NCBI GenBank assembly: GCA_902774365.1 | Contig: CACYHX010000003.1 | Coordinates: 57,551-121,550, forward strand | Length of the DNA stretch: 64,000 nucleotides | Reading direction: 5' to 3' | Source of the DNA: an uncultured Bacteroidia bacterium | GTDB taxonomy: Bacteria; Bacteroidota; Bacteroidia; Bacteroidales; F082 | In this document: piece by piece, positions 24,537 through 32,625 of the stretch | Layout of the letters: the number at the start of each line of letters is the position of its first letter | How positions within the stretch are numbered: the first letter of the stretch is position 1 | The notes under the pieces: generated by a model | Databases searched by the model: none | Seen by the model: only the letters and a program-made list of their open reading frames with translations | Told to the model about the DNA's origin: nothing | Translations under genes and position numbers: made by a program

Positions 24537-27077
24537 ATGGCTACTGACAACAACAATACAAACATGAGGCCCAACGACATGAATGCGTTTTTCGATGAAA
24601 ATGCAAACAGCGGCTTTAAGTTCAAGGATTTGGTTTTTTTGATTCTGCATAATCTGCCGTGGTTCCTTATTTGTGCCGCAATTGGTGGTATTATTGCTTT
24701 TTACAATGTGCGTGGCAAAGATAGAATCTATGCCAGTTCCTCGTCCATTCTTATCAAGACATTGGCCAACGGTGGCTCGGAATCGTTTCGTGGTTCGGCG
24801 CCCTTGAACTTGATTTCAGGCCCAGGTTTGGTGGTAAGTACGGTCAACAATGAGGTGATGGTGCTTCGTTCACAGAAAAACATGGAGGATATGGTGCGCC
24901 AGTTGAATTTGTGCACCATGTATTCATATAAAACCAAGGTGTCGCGCCGTAATACAGATTTGTATAAGGACTCGCCTATTACTGTGTCTTTCCCAGAGAT
25001 GGATGAGAATGGTGGCGCTTCATTTAGCGTGAAGCCCTTGGATCACGAATTTGTCTTATTGGATGATTTCGGTGAGAATGTCCCGTCCATGAAAGTGAGG
25101 TTGAACGACACGGTGATTTCTCCTATTGGCAAATTGGTAGTTTCACCCACATGGAAGTATGACGATTTTATCAATACTGCTGTTGTGGTGCGTCATATGC
25201 CGTTGAAGTCGGTGGCGGCTTCCTACCGTGGCCGTATTAATGTGCAAAGAGACAGTGAGCGTAATGCTTTGTTGCGCTTGTATTTAAACGACACGTCTCC
25301 GTTAAGGGCCGCGGATGTCCTGAATACTTTGATGGAAGTGTATAATCAGGAATCCATAGATGACCAGCAGCGTATTTTGAACTATACGGAAAAATTCATC
25401 AACGACCGTATCGAAATGTTGATGAGTGATATTGAGGAGTATCAGCAGTATTCGGTTGATTTCAAGAAAGGTCACAACATTATTGATATGGGTAGTTATG
25501 GTCAAGCCTATGTCGCAAAGAGCAATGCTAAGACAGAAGAAATGCAACAGCTTGAGTCCCAGAAGGATATGATGCGTTATCTACTGAATTTCATTAAGAA
25601 TAATCAAGACCAGATTGTCCCGGTGGGCGTGGTGAAAGTTTCTTCAGAAGCTGCGTCGGTCATCGCCAAATACAATGATAACTTGGTGAAGATTGAGAAG
25701 TATAAAGCGGATGGCACGATGAATAACCCCGTGGCCAGAAGTGTTGTGGAAGAGCAGGTCTCACTTCATGCTAGCATTGTTTCCATCCTTGAGACCAACT
25801 TGATTGGTCTTGAAGATCGCATCAATGCCGCCAACAAGGAAAGGATGATAGCCAACTCGCAAATTCAAACCGTTCCTGAGGCCCAGGTGGAGTTCCAGTC
25901 GTTGGCTCGTATGCAGAACATCAAGGAACAGCTGTACCTCAATCTGCTGACCAAGCGCGAGGAGTTGATGATGACCAGTCCCCAATTGGAGGCTACGGGT
26001 AAAGTCATCGACTATGCTTCGCCTAACTACGGCCCGGTGGCTCCCGATGAGAAACGTGCTACGTTGATCGGTATCCTGATTGGCTTGGCCATCCCGATTG
26101 CCATCATGCTGCTCCGCAATATGATGGATACCACCATCCATGATAGGGTGGATGTTCAGAAGAGCTCCAACGTACCTTTCTTGGGCGATGTGCCGTTTGA
26201 TGGCGAAGTGAAGGGCCATGTGGTCTCGGTGAAGGAGAATGGTCGAGACTCGCTTTCCGAGTCCTTCCGACTTATTCGATCTAGCCTTGAGTACATGAAA
26301 GACCGAAAGGAGGGAGGCCATGTCATCATGTTCACTTCGTTTATGGTGTCGTCGGGAAAGACCTTCGTGTCCACCAACTTGGCAACGAGTTTTGCCTTGG
26401 CGACGCGAAAGACGGTCATCGTCGACTTGGATATCCGTAAAGGTACGCTGTTTAAGGTGTTTGGCGTCAATACTAGGGCAGGTGTATCTAACTACCTGTC
26501 GGGCAAAACAGATAGCGTGGATGACATTGTGCACTCCAGCCAGACAACCCCCAATCTCGATATTATTTTCTCGGGTCCGGTGCCGCCTAACCCTGCCGAG
26601 TTGCTGATGAGCCCGCGTCTTGACGATTTAGTCGCTGAGTTGCGCAAGCGTTATGAATACATCTTCTTGGATAACGTACCTGTGGGTATGGTGGCCGACT
26701 CCGACATTGTGAAACGTGTGGCCGACACCACCATCATGGTGCTGAGAGCGGGCACGACCGACAAGCGCTTGCTCTTCGACGTTGACAAGTTCTATCACGA
26801 CAACAAGTTCCCGAACCTCTGCGTGGTGTTGAACGGCGTGAGTAAGAGGAAGCGTGGCTACGGCTATTATGGTTACGGATATGGTTACGGATATGGTTAT
26901 GGCTATGGTTATGGCTATGGTTATGGCTACGGTTACGGCTATGGCAGTGAAGAGGAGGAGAGGAAGAAAAACAGGAAATGGTATGAGAAATTGTATGATA
27001 AAATCTTCCCCAACCGCCATCATCATCACCGCCGTTCACACGGACATTTCAAGTCGGGAAGCGACGGTAAAGCATAA
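24537..27077 (+). CDS. wzc: polysaccharide co-polymerase and tyrosine autokinase (Wzc/BY-kinase) with a tyrosine-rich tail
   Basis: An 846-residue inner-membrane protein. The Wzz domain spans two membrane segments (about residues 35 to 60 and 500 to 520) around a periplasmic coiled region. The kinase domain follows with Walker A-like F-M-V-S-S-G-K-T-F near residue 602, Walker A' V-I-V-D-L-D-I-R-K and a Walker B-like Y-I-F-L-D-N-V-P near residue 705. The tail contains 15 tyrosines alternating with glycine (residues about 774 to 803), then a charged and histidine-rich end. BY-kinases autophosphorylate such tyrosines in trans to control chain length and export with Wza; the PHP phosphatase encoded next reverses this. 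The tyrosine tract is much more regular than in the usual Wzc. Confidence 0.92.
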   Translation: MATDNNNTNMRPNDMNAFFDENANSGFKFKDLVFLILHNLPWFLICAAIGGIIAFYNVRGKDRIYASSSSILIKTLANGGSESFRGSAPLNLISGPGLVVSTVNNEVMVLRSQKNMEDMVRQLNLCTMYSYKTKVSRRNTDLYKDSPITVSFPEMDENGGASFSVKPLDHEFVLLDDFGENVPSMKVRLNDTVISPIGKLVVSPTWKYDDFINTAVVVRHMPLKSVAASYRGRINVQRDSERNALLRLYLNDTSPLRAADVLNTLMEVYNQESIDDQQRILNYTEKFINDRIEMLMSDIEEYQQYSVDFKKGHNIIDMGSYGQAYVAKSNAKTEEMQQLESQKDMMRYLLNFIKNNQDQIVPVGVVKVSSEAASVIAKYNDNLVKIEKYKADGTMNNPVARSVVEEQVSLHASIVSILETNLIGLEDRINAANKERMIANSQIQTVPEAQVEFQSLARMQNIKEQLYLNLLTKREELMMTSPQLEATGKVIDYASPNYGPVAPDEKRATLIGILIGLAIPIAIMLLRNMMDTTIHDRVDVQKSSNVPFLGDVPFDGEVKGHVVSVKENGRDSLSESFRLIRSSLEYMKDRKEGGHVIMFTSFMVSSGKTFVSTNLATSFALATRKTVIVDLDIRKGTLFKVFGVNTRAGVSNYLSGKTDSVDDIVHSSQTTPNLDIIFSGPVPPNPAELLMSPRLDDLVAELRKRYEYIFLDNVPVGMVADSDIVKRVADTTIMVLRAGTTDKRLLFDVDKFYHDNKFPNLCVVLNGVSKRKRGYGYYGYGYGYGYGYGYGYGYGYGYGYGYGSEEEERKKNRKWYEKLYDKIFPNRHHHHRRSHGHFKSGSDGKA
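26856..26945 (+). repeat. hexameric coding repeat for a Gly-Tyr tract
   Basis: Thirty codons encode G-Y-G-Y-Y followed by twelve G-Y pairs and a final G. The DNA is an imperfect 6-bp repeat (GGTTAY/GGNTAT variants), with local exact stretches such as GGTTATGGCTAT repeated. This kind of tract is prone to slippage in multiples of six bases, which would change the tyrosine number without a frameshift. Confidence 0.9.
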
Positions 27078-27085
27078 GTAGGCGT

Positions 27086-27820
27086 ATGTTCGGCTTTAGA
27101 AAGAAATATAGTTTACCGGAAGACTTCTTCCAAGGCGCCCATGACATCCATTGTCATTTGCTGCCCGGTGTCGACGATGGCTTCTCATCGGCTGAGAAAT
27201 CATTGTACGCCTTGAAGAAACTGGAGGAGCGTGGCGTGAAAAAGATGATCCTCACACCTCACTTCATGAATAATTACCCGGAAAACAACCGCAAAAGCAT
27301 CTCCGCTGAGTTTGAGACCTTTAAGGCTGAAGCGGAGAAAGCCTGCCAGATTGAGTTGCGATTGGGCGGTGAGTATATGCTAGAAGGCGGTTTTCCTGAA
27401 CATTTCAAACAAGGCTTCCTGACTTTGGATAAAGCGGGTACCCATGTGCTTTGCGAGACATCTTATATGATGTATGAGCAGAATTACACCAATATGCTCT
27501 ACGACATCATGTGTGAGGAACTGCAGCCAGTCATCGCGCATCCCGAGCGCTATGAATACGCGGGAAAGGACGTCTACATGAGGTGGAAGGACAAACGCTA
27601 CAAGTTCCAGATGAACCTGCTTTCGCTAGCGGGCGTGTATGGCGAGCCTGCCCGCGAGAAGGCGCATTTCCTTTTGAACGAGGGGATGTATGACTACATC
27701 GGCTCCGACATGCATGGCTTGGACAACTTCAGGCGTTTCCTCCCTGAGCTTAGGCTGAGAACGAAAGAAATTGACGCCATAGCGCAACTGCTAGAGAATA
27801 ACAAGACACTGTTTGACTGA
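27086..27820 (+). CDS. PHP-domain protein-tyrosine phosphatase (CpsB/Wzb-equivalent)
   Basis: A 244-residue PHP-type metal-dependent phosphatase, as CpsB/YwqE in Gram-positives and common in Bacteroidota. Metal ligands appear in D-I-H-C-H-L-L-P-G-V-D-D-G near residue 18, T-P-H-F near residue 57, G-G-E-Y near residue 91, A-H-P-E-R-Y near residue 151 and G-S-D-M-H-G near residue 211. It would dephosphorylate the tyrosine tail of the BY-kinase whose gene ends eight bases upstream, in the cytoplasm. It is the last + strand gene of the polysaccharide locus and is followed by a strong bidirectional hairpin. No truncation is seen. Confidence 0.9.
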   Translation: MFGFRKKYSLPEDFFQGAHDIHCHLLPGVDDGFSSAEKSLYALKKLEERGVKKMILTPHFMNNYPENNRKSISAEFETFKAEAEKACQIELRLGGEYMLEGGFPEHFKQGFLTLDKAGTHVLCETSYMMYEQNYTNMLYDIMCEELQPVIAHPERYEYAGKDVYMRWKDKRYKFQMNLLSLAGVYGEPAREKAHFLLNEGMYDYIGSDMHGLDNFRRFLPELRLRTKEIDAIAQLLENNKTLFD

Positions 27821-27843
27821 TCCCCAAAGGCTCAGCGACATAA

Positions 27844-27880
27844 AAAACAATCCCGATGGCATGGCCGTCGGGATTGTTTT
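27844..27880. terminator. bidirectional intrinsic terminator
   Basis: Perfect 13-bp arms AAAACAATCCCGA and its complement enclose an inner GGC/GCC stem with a three-base loop. The A-run on one side and the T-run on the other make it work in both directions, ending the polysaccharide operon (+) and the patatin operon (-). Confidence 0.85.
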
Positions 27881-27898
27881 GTTTATGGGTTTCGCGTG

Positions 27899-30214
27899 TC
27901 AGAAAGTGTATCCGACCGAGAAATAGGCACTGACGCGTTTGGTGCAGTCAGACCATTGCAGGGTGAACGAAATCGGGCCGATAAAACTATTATAGGCATA
28001 GCGCAAACCTACGCCAGAGAAGTGCCTCGAGCCTTCAATGAAGCCTTTGCCAAAGGGGTTGAAGCCATACAAGAAATTGTAGGTGGCTGTGACATAATGC
28101 TTTTCCAAGAAATTGAAGCGGAAGTCGCAGCGTGCAATAGCGGTGAAGTTGTTGACATAGTCGACATGGTTGATGCCGATAAAGGGCATTTGCTGGTCGA
28201 AATGCCGCCCTTCGATTTCACCGCCGACAACATTCCAAAGGTTGGCGTAGGCAGCAGCTCCAAACAAGCATCTGGCATAAAGTTGGGGTATGATGGTGAA
28301 CATTTTGTCGTAGGGCGTGATGTAGCCTTGTATGTTATAACCGATTTCATACGTGTTGCCTGAGGCGCCTTTTAGGTCGAAGTGTATTCGCCCGTTTAAG
28401 GTCGTGTTGATGCCATGTTTGGCAAAATAGGGATCGTCGAGGTTGTCGTATTTCAACGTGACGAAGGGCGTGACCAAGAGATTGTCGTTGTAGTAGGACG
28501 AGGAAATCGTCGACTGGTCGATGGTGTCGTTGCTGAAATCGATGGTAAAGGGATTGGAGAAGGAGGTTGAGGAGAGGTTGGCTCCAACGGCGGTGCTGAT
28601 GTCAAGCAAGTGGAACTGCGACACGTATGCGCTGACCCGGTGCTGGACATAGTTGAGGTTGTTGTAGTCGTTGCCGGTAGTCAACGCCTTGTAGTGCTCG
28701 CCTCGATAGTCGTATGCCAAACTGAAACTGGCCAGATTGATACTCGCGTAGGTAGCCGTGATGTCGAATTTCGGATTGTAGCTGAGCTTACCGCTGAGGC
28801 TGAGCTTGAATCCGTTGAGGCGTTTCTCGTTGAGGCCTAACTTGAGCAGCAGGCCTGCGCCTTCTTCGGTGTCGTATCGTAGCCCTAGACCGAAGACATT
28901 GGGCTGTGTCGGTTTGAAGTTCATGCTTAAGGCATAGGTGTCTTGAACCTCTCCGTTGATGGTGTCGGTACCGCTTTCCGTCAAGTTGTAGGTGATGTCG
29001 TCGAAGGCGCCGGTGCCTCTATAGATGTCAACGGCATGGTTGATTTCAGCTTCCGAGATAAGCTGTCCTGCCTTCAGTTTCCCTTTTCTGAGCAGCCATT
29101 TTGTTCTCAACATGTCGCTTGGATTGATGTCAATGGAGCTGATGTAGACGGGAGCGTCAGCGAGGTTTTTCGCTTTTGTCGCTCTTAATTGCTTGTCTAA
29201 AGGTGCTCCGTTGATGGAGTCCAATTGATGTTTGATGCTCATCAAAACGGAATCGTATTTCTTCGCTTCTTGGTAACCACGGTTGACCAGCGTGTCGATG
29301 GCGTCGTGGTTAAAACTTAAGGTGCCATAGCCAGTGATGTCGGGCGTGATGTGTAGCCTGCATAGGGCTTGGTTTTCGAATCTTTTGTTGTTGACGGCGT
29401 TGTCAATCAGCCCGTTGAGGACGTCGGGTAGGGTAACATCATCTTCTGCGATAAGGGTGTCGGCATCTGTCACTTCGACTCCGATGATGATGTCGGCTCC
29501 CATTTTCTTGACCAGGTCGGCGGGAAAGTTGTTGACCAAACCGCCATCGACGAGCAAATGATTGTCCATGGAAACAGGTGTGAACACCCCGGGGATGGCC
29601 ATGCTGGCTCGCATCGCAGTGGGCACACTGCCGTGCCTGATGTCGACTTCCTTGCCGGTCTTGATGTCGGTGGCCACACAAGCGAAAGGAATGGGCAGGT
29701 CGTTGAAGTCCATCTCTTTTTGATAGCCTACGCACAAGTCATTGAAGAGGTTGATCAATGCCGTGTTGTTGACAAATGCACTGGGTATGAAGCCGATGGG
29801 CTGTGTGTCAAGTTTGGTGCTAAAGAGTCGACTGAGACTGAAAGGAATACTGACGATGTAAGTGCTACGGCGTTCTCTGGTCTCAAGCGACATGGCGGAA
29901 CGGTCGATGCTGTTGCCCACATATTGCGACCAGTTCATGTTGGCTATCAATGAGGCGAGTTCGTCGGGCGAGTAACCCATGGCATAAAGGCCGCCGATGA
30001 TGGAGCCCATGCTTGTGCCCGCCACGTAGTCGACAGGGATGCCGATTTCTTCAAGGTGTTTCAACACGCCGATGTGTGCGGCGCCTTTGGCGCCGCCCCC
30101 TCCAAGCACCACGCCTACTTTCGGACGTGGCGTAGCATGGAGGCGAACGGGGTGTTGGGCATGGAGCGACAACCCCATTACGCAGATTGCAAACAATACT
30201 ATGATACGTTTCAT
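27899..30214 (-). CDS. patatin-like phospholipase with outer-membrane beta-barrel (PlpD-like), copy 1
   Basis: About 771 residues. A signal peptide (M-K-R-I-I-V-L-F-A-I-C ending A-Q) is followed by a patatin domain: oxyanion loop V-L-G-G-G-G-A-K-G near residue 35, nucleophile elbow G-T-S-M-G near residue 65 and the catalytic Asp in V-D-G-G-L near residue 192. A POTRA-like linker and a C-terminal barrel follow, ending in aromatic Phe (S-V-G-Y-T-F) as expected for BamA-assembled proteins. The layout is that of type Vd autotransporter-like lipases such as PlpD. The start is the Met at 30214; an upstream in-frame Met at 30256 would overlap the neighbour. It lies 25 bases behind its paralogue, likely in one operon. 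Confidence 0.88.
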   Translation of the reverse strand: MKRIIVLFAICVMGLSLHAQHPVRLHATPRPKVGVVLGGGGAKGAAHIGVLKHLEEIGIPVDYVAGTSMGSIIGGLYAMGYSPDELASLIANMNWSQYVGNSIDRSAMSLETRERRSTYIVSIPFSLSRLFSTKLDTQPIGFIPSAFVNNTALINLFNDLCVGYQKEMDFNDLPIPFACVATDIKTGKEVDIRHGSVPTAMRASMAIPGVFTPVSMDNHLLVDGGLVNNFPADLVKKMGADIIIGVEVTDADTLIAEDDVTLPDVLNGLIDNAVNNKRFENQALCRLHITPDITGYGTLSFNHDAIDTLVNRGYQEAKKYDSVLMSIKHQLDSINGAPLDKQLRATKAKNLADAPVYISSIDINPSDMLRTKWLLRKGKLKAGQLISEAEINHAVDIYRGTGAFDDITYNLTESGTDTINGEVQDTYALSMNFKPTQPNVFGLGLRYDTEEGAGLLLKLGLNEKRLNGFKLSLSGKLSYNPKFDITATYASINLASFSLAYDYRGEHYKALTTGNDYNNLNYVQHRVSAYVSQFHLLDISTAVGANLSSTSFSNPFTIDFSNDTIDQSTISSSYYNDNLLVTPFVTLKYDNLDDPYFAKHGINTTLNGRIHFDLKGASGNTYEIGYNIQGYITPYDKMFTIIPQLYARCLFGAAAYANLWNVVGGEIEGRHFDQQMPFIGINHVDYVNNFTAIARCDFRFNFLEKHYVTATYNFLYGFNPFGKGFIEGSRHFSGVGLRYAYNSFIGPISFTLQWSDCTKRVSAYFSVGYTF

Positions 30215-30239
30215 GATTTTGGTTGAATAGGCTTGGAAA

Positions 30240-32564
30240 TTAGAACGTGTAGCCAATTGAGAAATAGACTCCCCAGCGGTTTTCGGAGTATCTCCTTGAC
30301 CATTGGCCGGTTAACGAAATGGGTCCGACGGGACTATCAATGGAATACTTTATGCCAGCCCCTTGGGCAATTTCAGCAAGGAAGTATTGAGGCGTATACT
30401 CTAATGTTTTCCAATCGGCCAGTATGTTATATGTGGCGGTTATGTAATGCTTCCTGAAGAAATTATAACGAAAATCGACACGGATTATACTTGAGTTGTC
30501 GTTGGTCCATCCCACAGATCCAAAGCCAATGAAAGGCATCTGGTTCTCAAAATGGCGACCCGCAATCTCACCTCCGCACACGTTATAAAGGTTGAAATAT
30601 GTAGGTCTATTAAACACCCAACGGCCATATACTTGGGGAATGATGGTGAACCTGCCATTGTTTGGCGTAATGTAGGCTTGAAATGCGTAGCTGAATTCTG
30701 GACAATTCTTTTTAATCCATTCGTGAACACTGTCGGTTTTAGTGAAATCAAAATGATAACGACCGGTCAGTCGGGCATAGAAGCCATGTTTGGCAAAATA
30801 GGCATCGTCAAGATTATCATATTCTAGGTTGATGTATGGCGTCAACAGCCTGTTGTTTGCCAACATGGTGGAATCTGCAAGGCTTCCTTCTATAGATGCT
30901 TGATCGAATGAAGTGTTAGTGTATGACACGCCTACATTGGTGCTGAAGTTGAGCATGTGGAATTGCGATATGTAGCCGCTCACCTTATGTTGCTTGTAGT
31001 GCAGGTTGATATTTTCAGTTGCTAACACTGTCTTGAAATGCTCGTTGCGGTAATCATAGGCGATGTTGAAGTTGGCCAACGAAGGCGCTGAATAGGTGGC
31101 AACCAAAGAGACCCTCGGACTGTAGCTGAGTTTGATATTGGCATTGAATTTAAAGCCGCCGAATTTCTTTTCGTTGATTCCCATCCTGAGCAGCAAGGCT
31201 GCACCTTCATCGGTGTCGTAGCGGAAGCCAAGCCCCACCACATGGGGCTTTGAGGGCTTCATCTGGAACGACAGGTCGTAGAGGTCGGCAAGTTGGCCAT
31301 CTGCATTCGTTGAGTCTTGCTCCTTTATGGTGTAGGTGATTTCGTCGTAACAGCCCGTGCCACGATACACGCTCACAGCATGTTCGATGTCTTTCTGGCT
31401 GTATTTGTTGCCTGCTTTCAGTCCGCCTTTGCGCATCAGCCAGCGGCTGTCGCTCTCAGGCACGTTGTTGAACTCGATGGAACCGATGACCACGTTCTCT
31501 TTCATGAGGTTGCGCGCCTCAGGAGCATGCAGCTTCTTGGTGACGGGATGTCCGGCCTCCCTGTCGATGTATTGCTTGATGGCTAAGAATTGGTCGTGAT
31601 ATTCAGCGGCTTTTTTGTAGCCTCTGCCGACCAGGGTGTCGATGGCTTCATGTGTGAAGCTGAGCATGCCAAAGCCGCTGACGTCGGGGACGATATGGAT
31701 GTTGCATAGTTTGCCATTCTCCTTGCGTTTGCTGCTGGTGCTGTTGATGAGCAGACGGCCAAACAGTTGCGGCAGCGATTGGATGTCATCTTTGGTGATT
31801 TTCTTCTCGCTGGTGACCTCCACGCCGATGATGATGTCAGCGCCCATTTTTTTCAGCACGTCAGCAGGGAAGTTGTTGACCAGGCCACCGTCGACGAGTA
31901 ACCTGTCGCCAATGGTGACGGGTGAAAACACGCCGGGGATGGCCATGCTGGCGCGCATTGCCGTAGGCACACTGCCATGGCGTATCACCACCTCCTCGCC
32001 CGTGGCGATGTCGGTAGCCACACAAGCGAAGGGAATGGGCAAGTCATTGAAATCCATTTCCTCTTGGTAGCCTACGCACAAGTCGTTGAACAGGTTGATG
32101 AGTGAGCTGTTGTTGACATAGGCACTGGGCAAGTTGGCGATTAGCTTGGTGTTAGGGTCTTTGTCGAAGAGGTTCTCGTGACTAAAGGGAATGCTGAGCT
32201 GTGTGGTGCTGGTGCGCTGGCGGCTTTCCATTGACATGGTGGAACGGTCGATCTTGTTGCCGATATATTCGCTCCAGTTCATTTCGGCGATGAGCGTGGC
32301 CATTTCTTCGGGGGTGTATCCCATGGCATAAAGACCGCCAAGGATGGAACCCATACTGGTGCCTGCCACATAGTCGACGGGGATGCCCATTTCTTCGATG
32401 TATTTCAGTACGCCGATGTGCGAGGCGCCCTTGGCACCGCCGCCACCGAGCACGACGCCCACTTTTGGGCGCGGTTTGCTCAAGTTGACATTTATGCTGT
32501 TGTTTTGGGCTTCAGCTGTAACTAAACAAGTAAAAATAAGGAACGATAAGAAAAGATGTTTCAT
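30240..32564 (-). CDS. patatin-like phospholipase with outer-membrane beta-barrel (PlpD-like), copy 2
   Basis: About 774 residues with the same plan as the next gene downstream: signal peptide ending near A-E-A-Q, V-L-G-G-G-G-A-K-G, G-T-S-M-G, V-D-G-G-L, then a POTRA-like region and a barrel ending S-I-G-Y-T-F. Long stretches of the catalytic domain are identical between the two (for example L-F-N-D-L-C-V-G-Y-Q then E-M-D-F-N-D-L-P-I-P), whereas the barrels differ more, so they are diverged tandem duplicates. The protein would act as a phospholipase A at the cell surface or in the periplasm. No promoter is seen in the 61 bases between it and the M3 peptidase gene, so co-transcription is likely. 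Confidence 0.88.
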   Translation of the reverse strand: MKHLFLSFLIFTCLVTAEAQNNSINVNLSKPRPKVGVVLGGGGAKGASHIGVLKYIEEMGIPVDYVAGTSMGSILGGLYAMGYTPEEMATLIAEMNWSEYIGNKIDRSTMSMESRQRTSTTQLSIPFSHENLFDKDPNTKLIANLPSAYVNNSSLINLFNDLCVGYQEEMDFNDLPIPFACVATDIATGEEVVIRHGSVPTAMRASMAIPGVFSPVTIGDRLLVDGGLVNNFPADVLKKMGADIIIGVEVTSEKKITKDDIQSLPQLFGRLLINSTSSKRKENGKLCNIHIVPDVSGFGMLSFTHEAIDTLVGRGYKKAAEYHDQFLAIKQYIDREAGHPVTKKLHAPEARNLMKENVVIGSIEFNNVPESDSRWLMRKGGLKAGNKYSQKDIEHAVSVYRGTGCYDEITYTIKEQDSTNADGQLADLYDLSFQMKPSKPHVVGLGFRYDTDEGAALLLRMGINEKKFGGFKFNANIKLSYSPRVSLVATYSAPSLANFNIAYDYRNEHFKTVLATENINLHYKQHKVSGYISQFHMLNFSTNVGVSYTNTSFDQASIEGSLADSTMLANNRLLTPYINLEYDNLDDAYFAKHGFYARLTGRYHFDFTKTDSVHEWIKKNCPEFSYAFQAYITPNNGRFTIIPQVYGRWVFNRPTYFNLYNVCGGEIAGRHFENQMPFIGFGSVGWTNDNSSIIRVDFRYNFFRKHYITATYNILADWKTLEYTPQYFLAEIAQGAGIKYSIDSPVGPISLTGQWSRRYSENRWGVYFSIGYTF

Positions 32565-32579
32565 TGTATTATGGTTAGG

Positions 32580-32608
32580 GTAGGGCTGCCATATCATGAC
32601 AGCCCTAC
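32580..32608. terminator. inverted repeat between peptidase and patatin genes
   Basis: Nine-bp perfect arms (GTAGGGCTG and complement) surround an inner CAT/ATG stem. It lies between the peptidase stop and the patatin start on the - strand, but has no T-run. It could attenuate transcription or stabilise the mRNA end. Confidence 0.4.
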
Positions 32609-32625
32609 AATCAATTTCGTATTAT

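Noticed and set aside
26856-26945. Low-complexity tract taken as non-coding microsatellite
   Set aside because: It lies in frame inside the Wzc kinase gene and encodes the tyrosine tail expected there.
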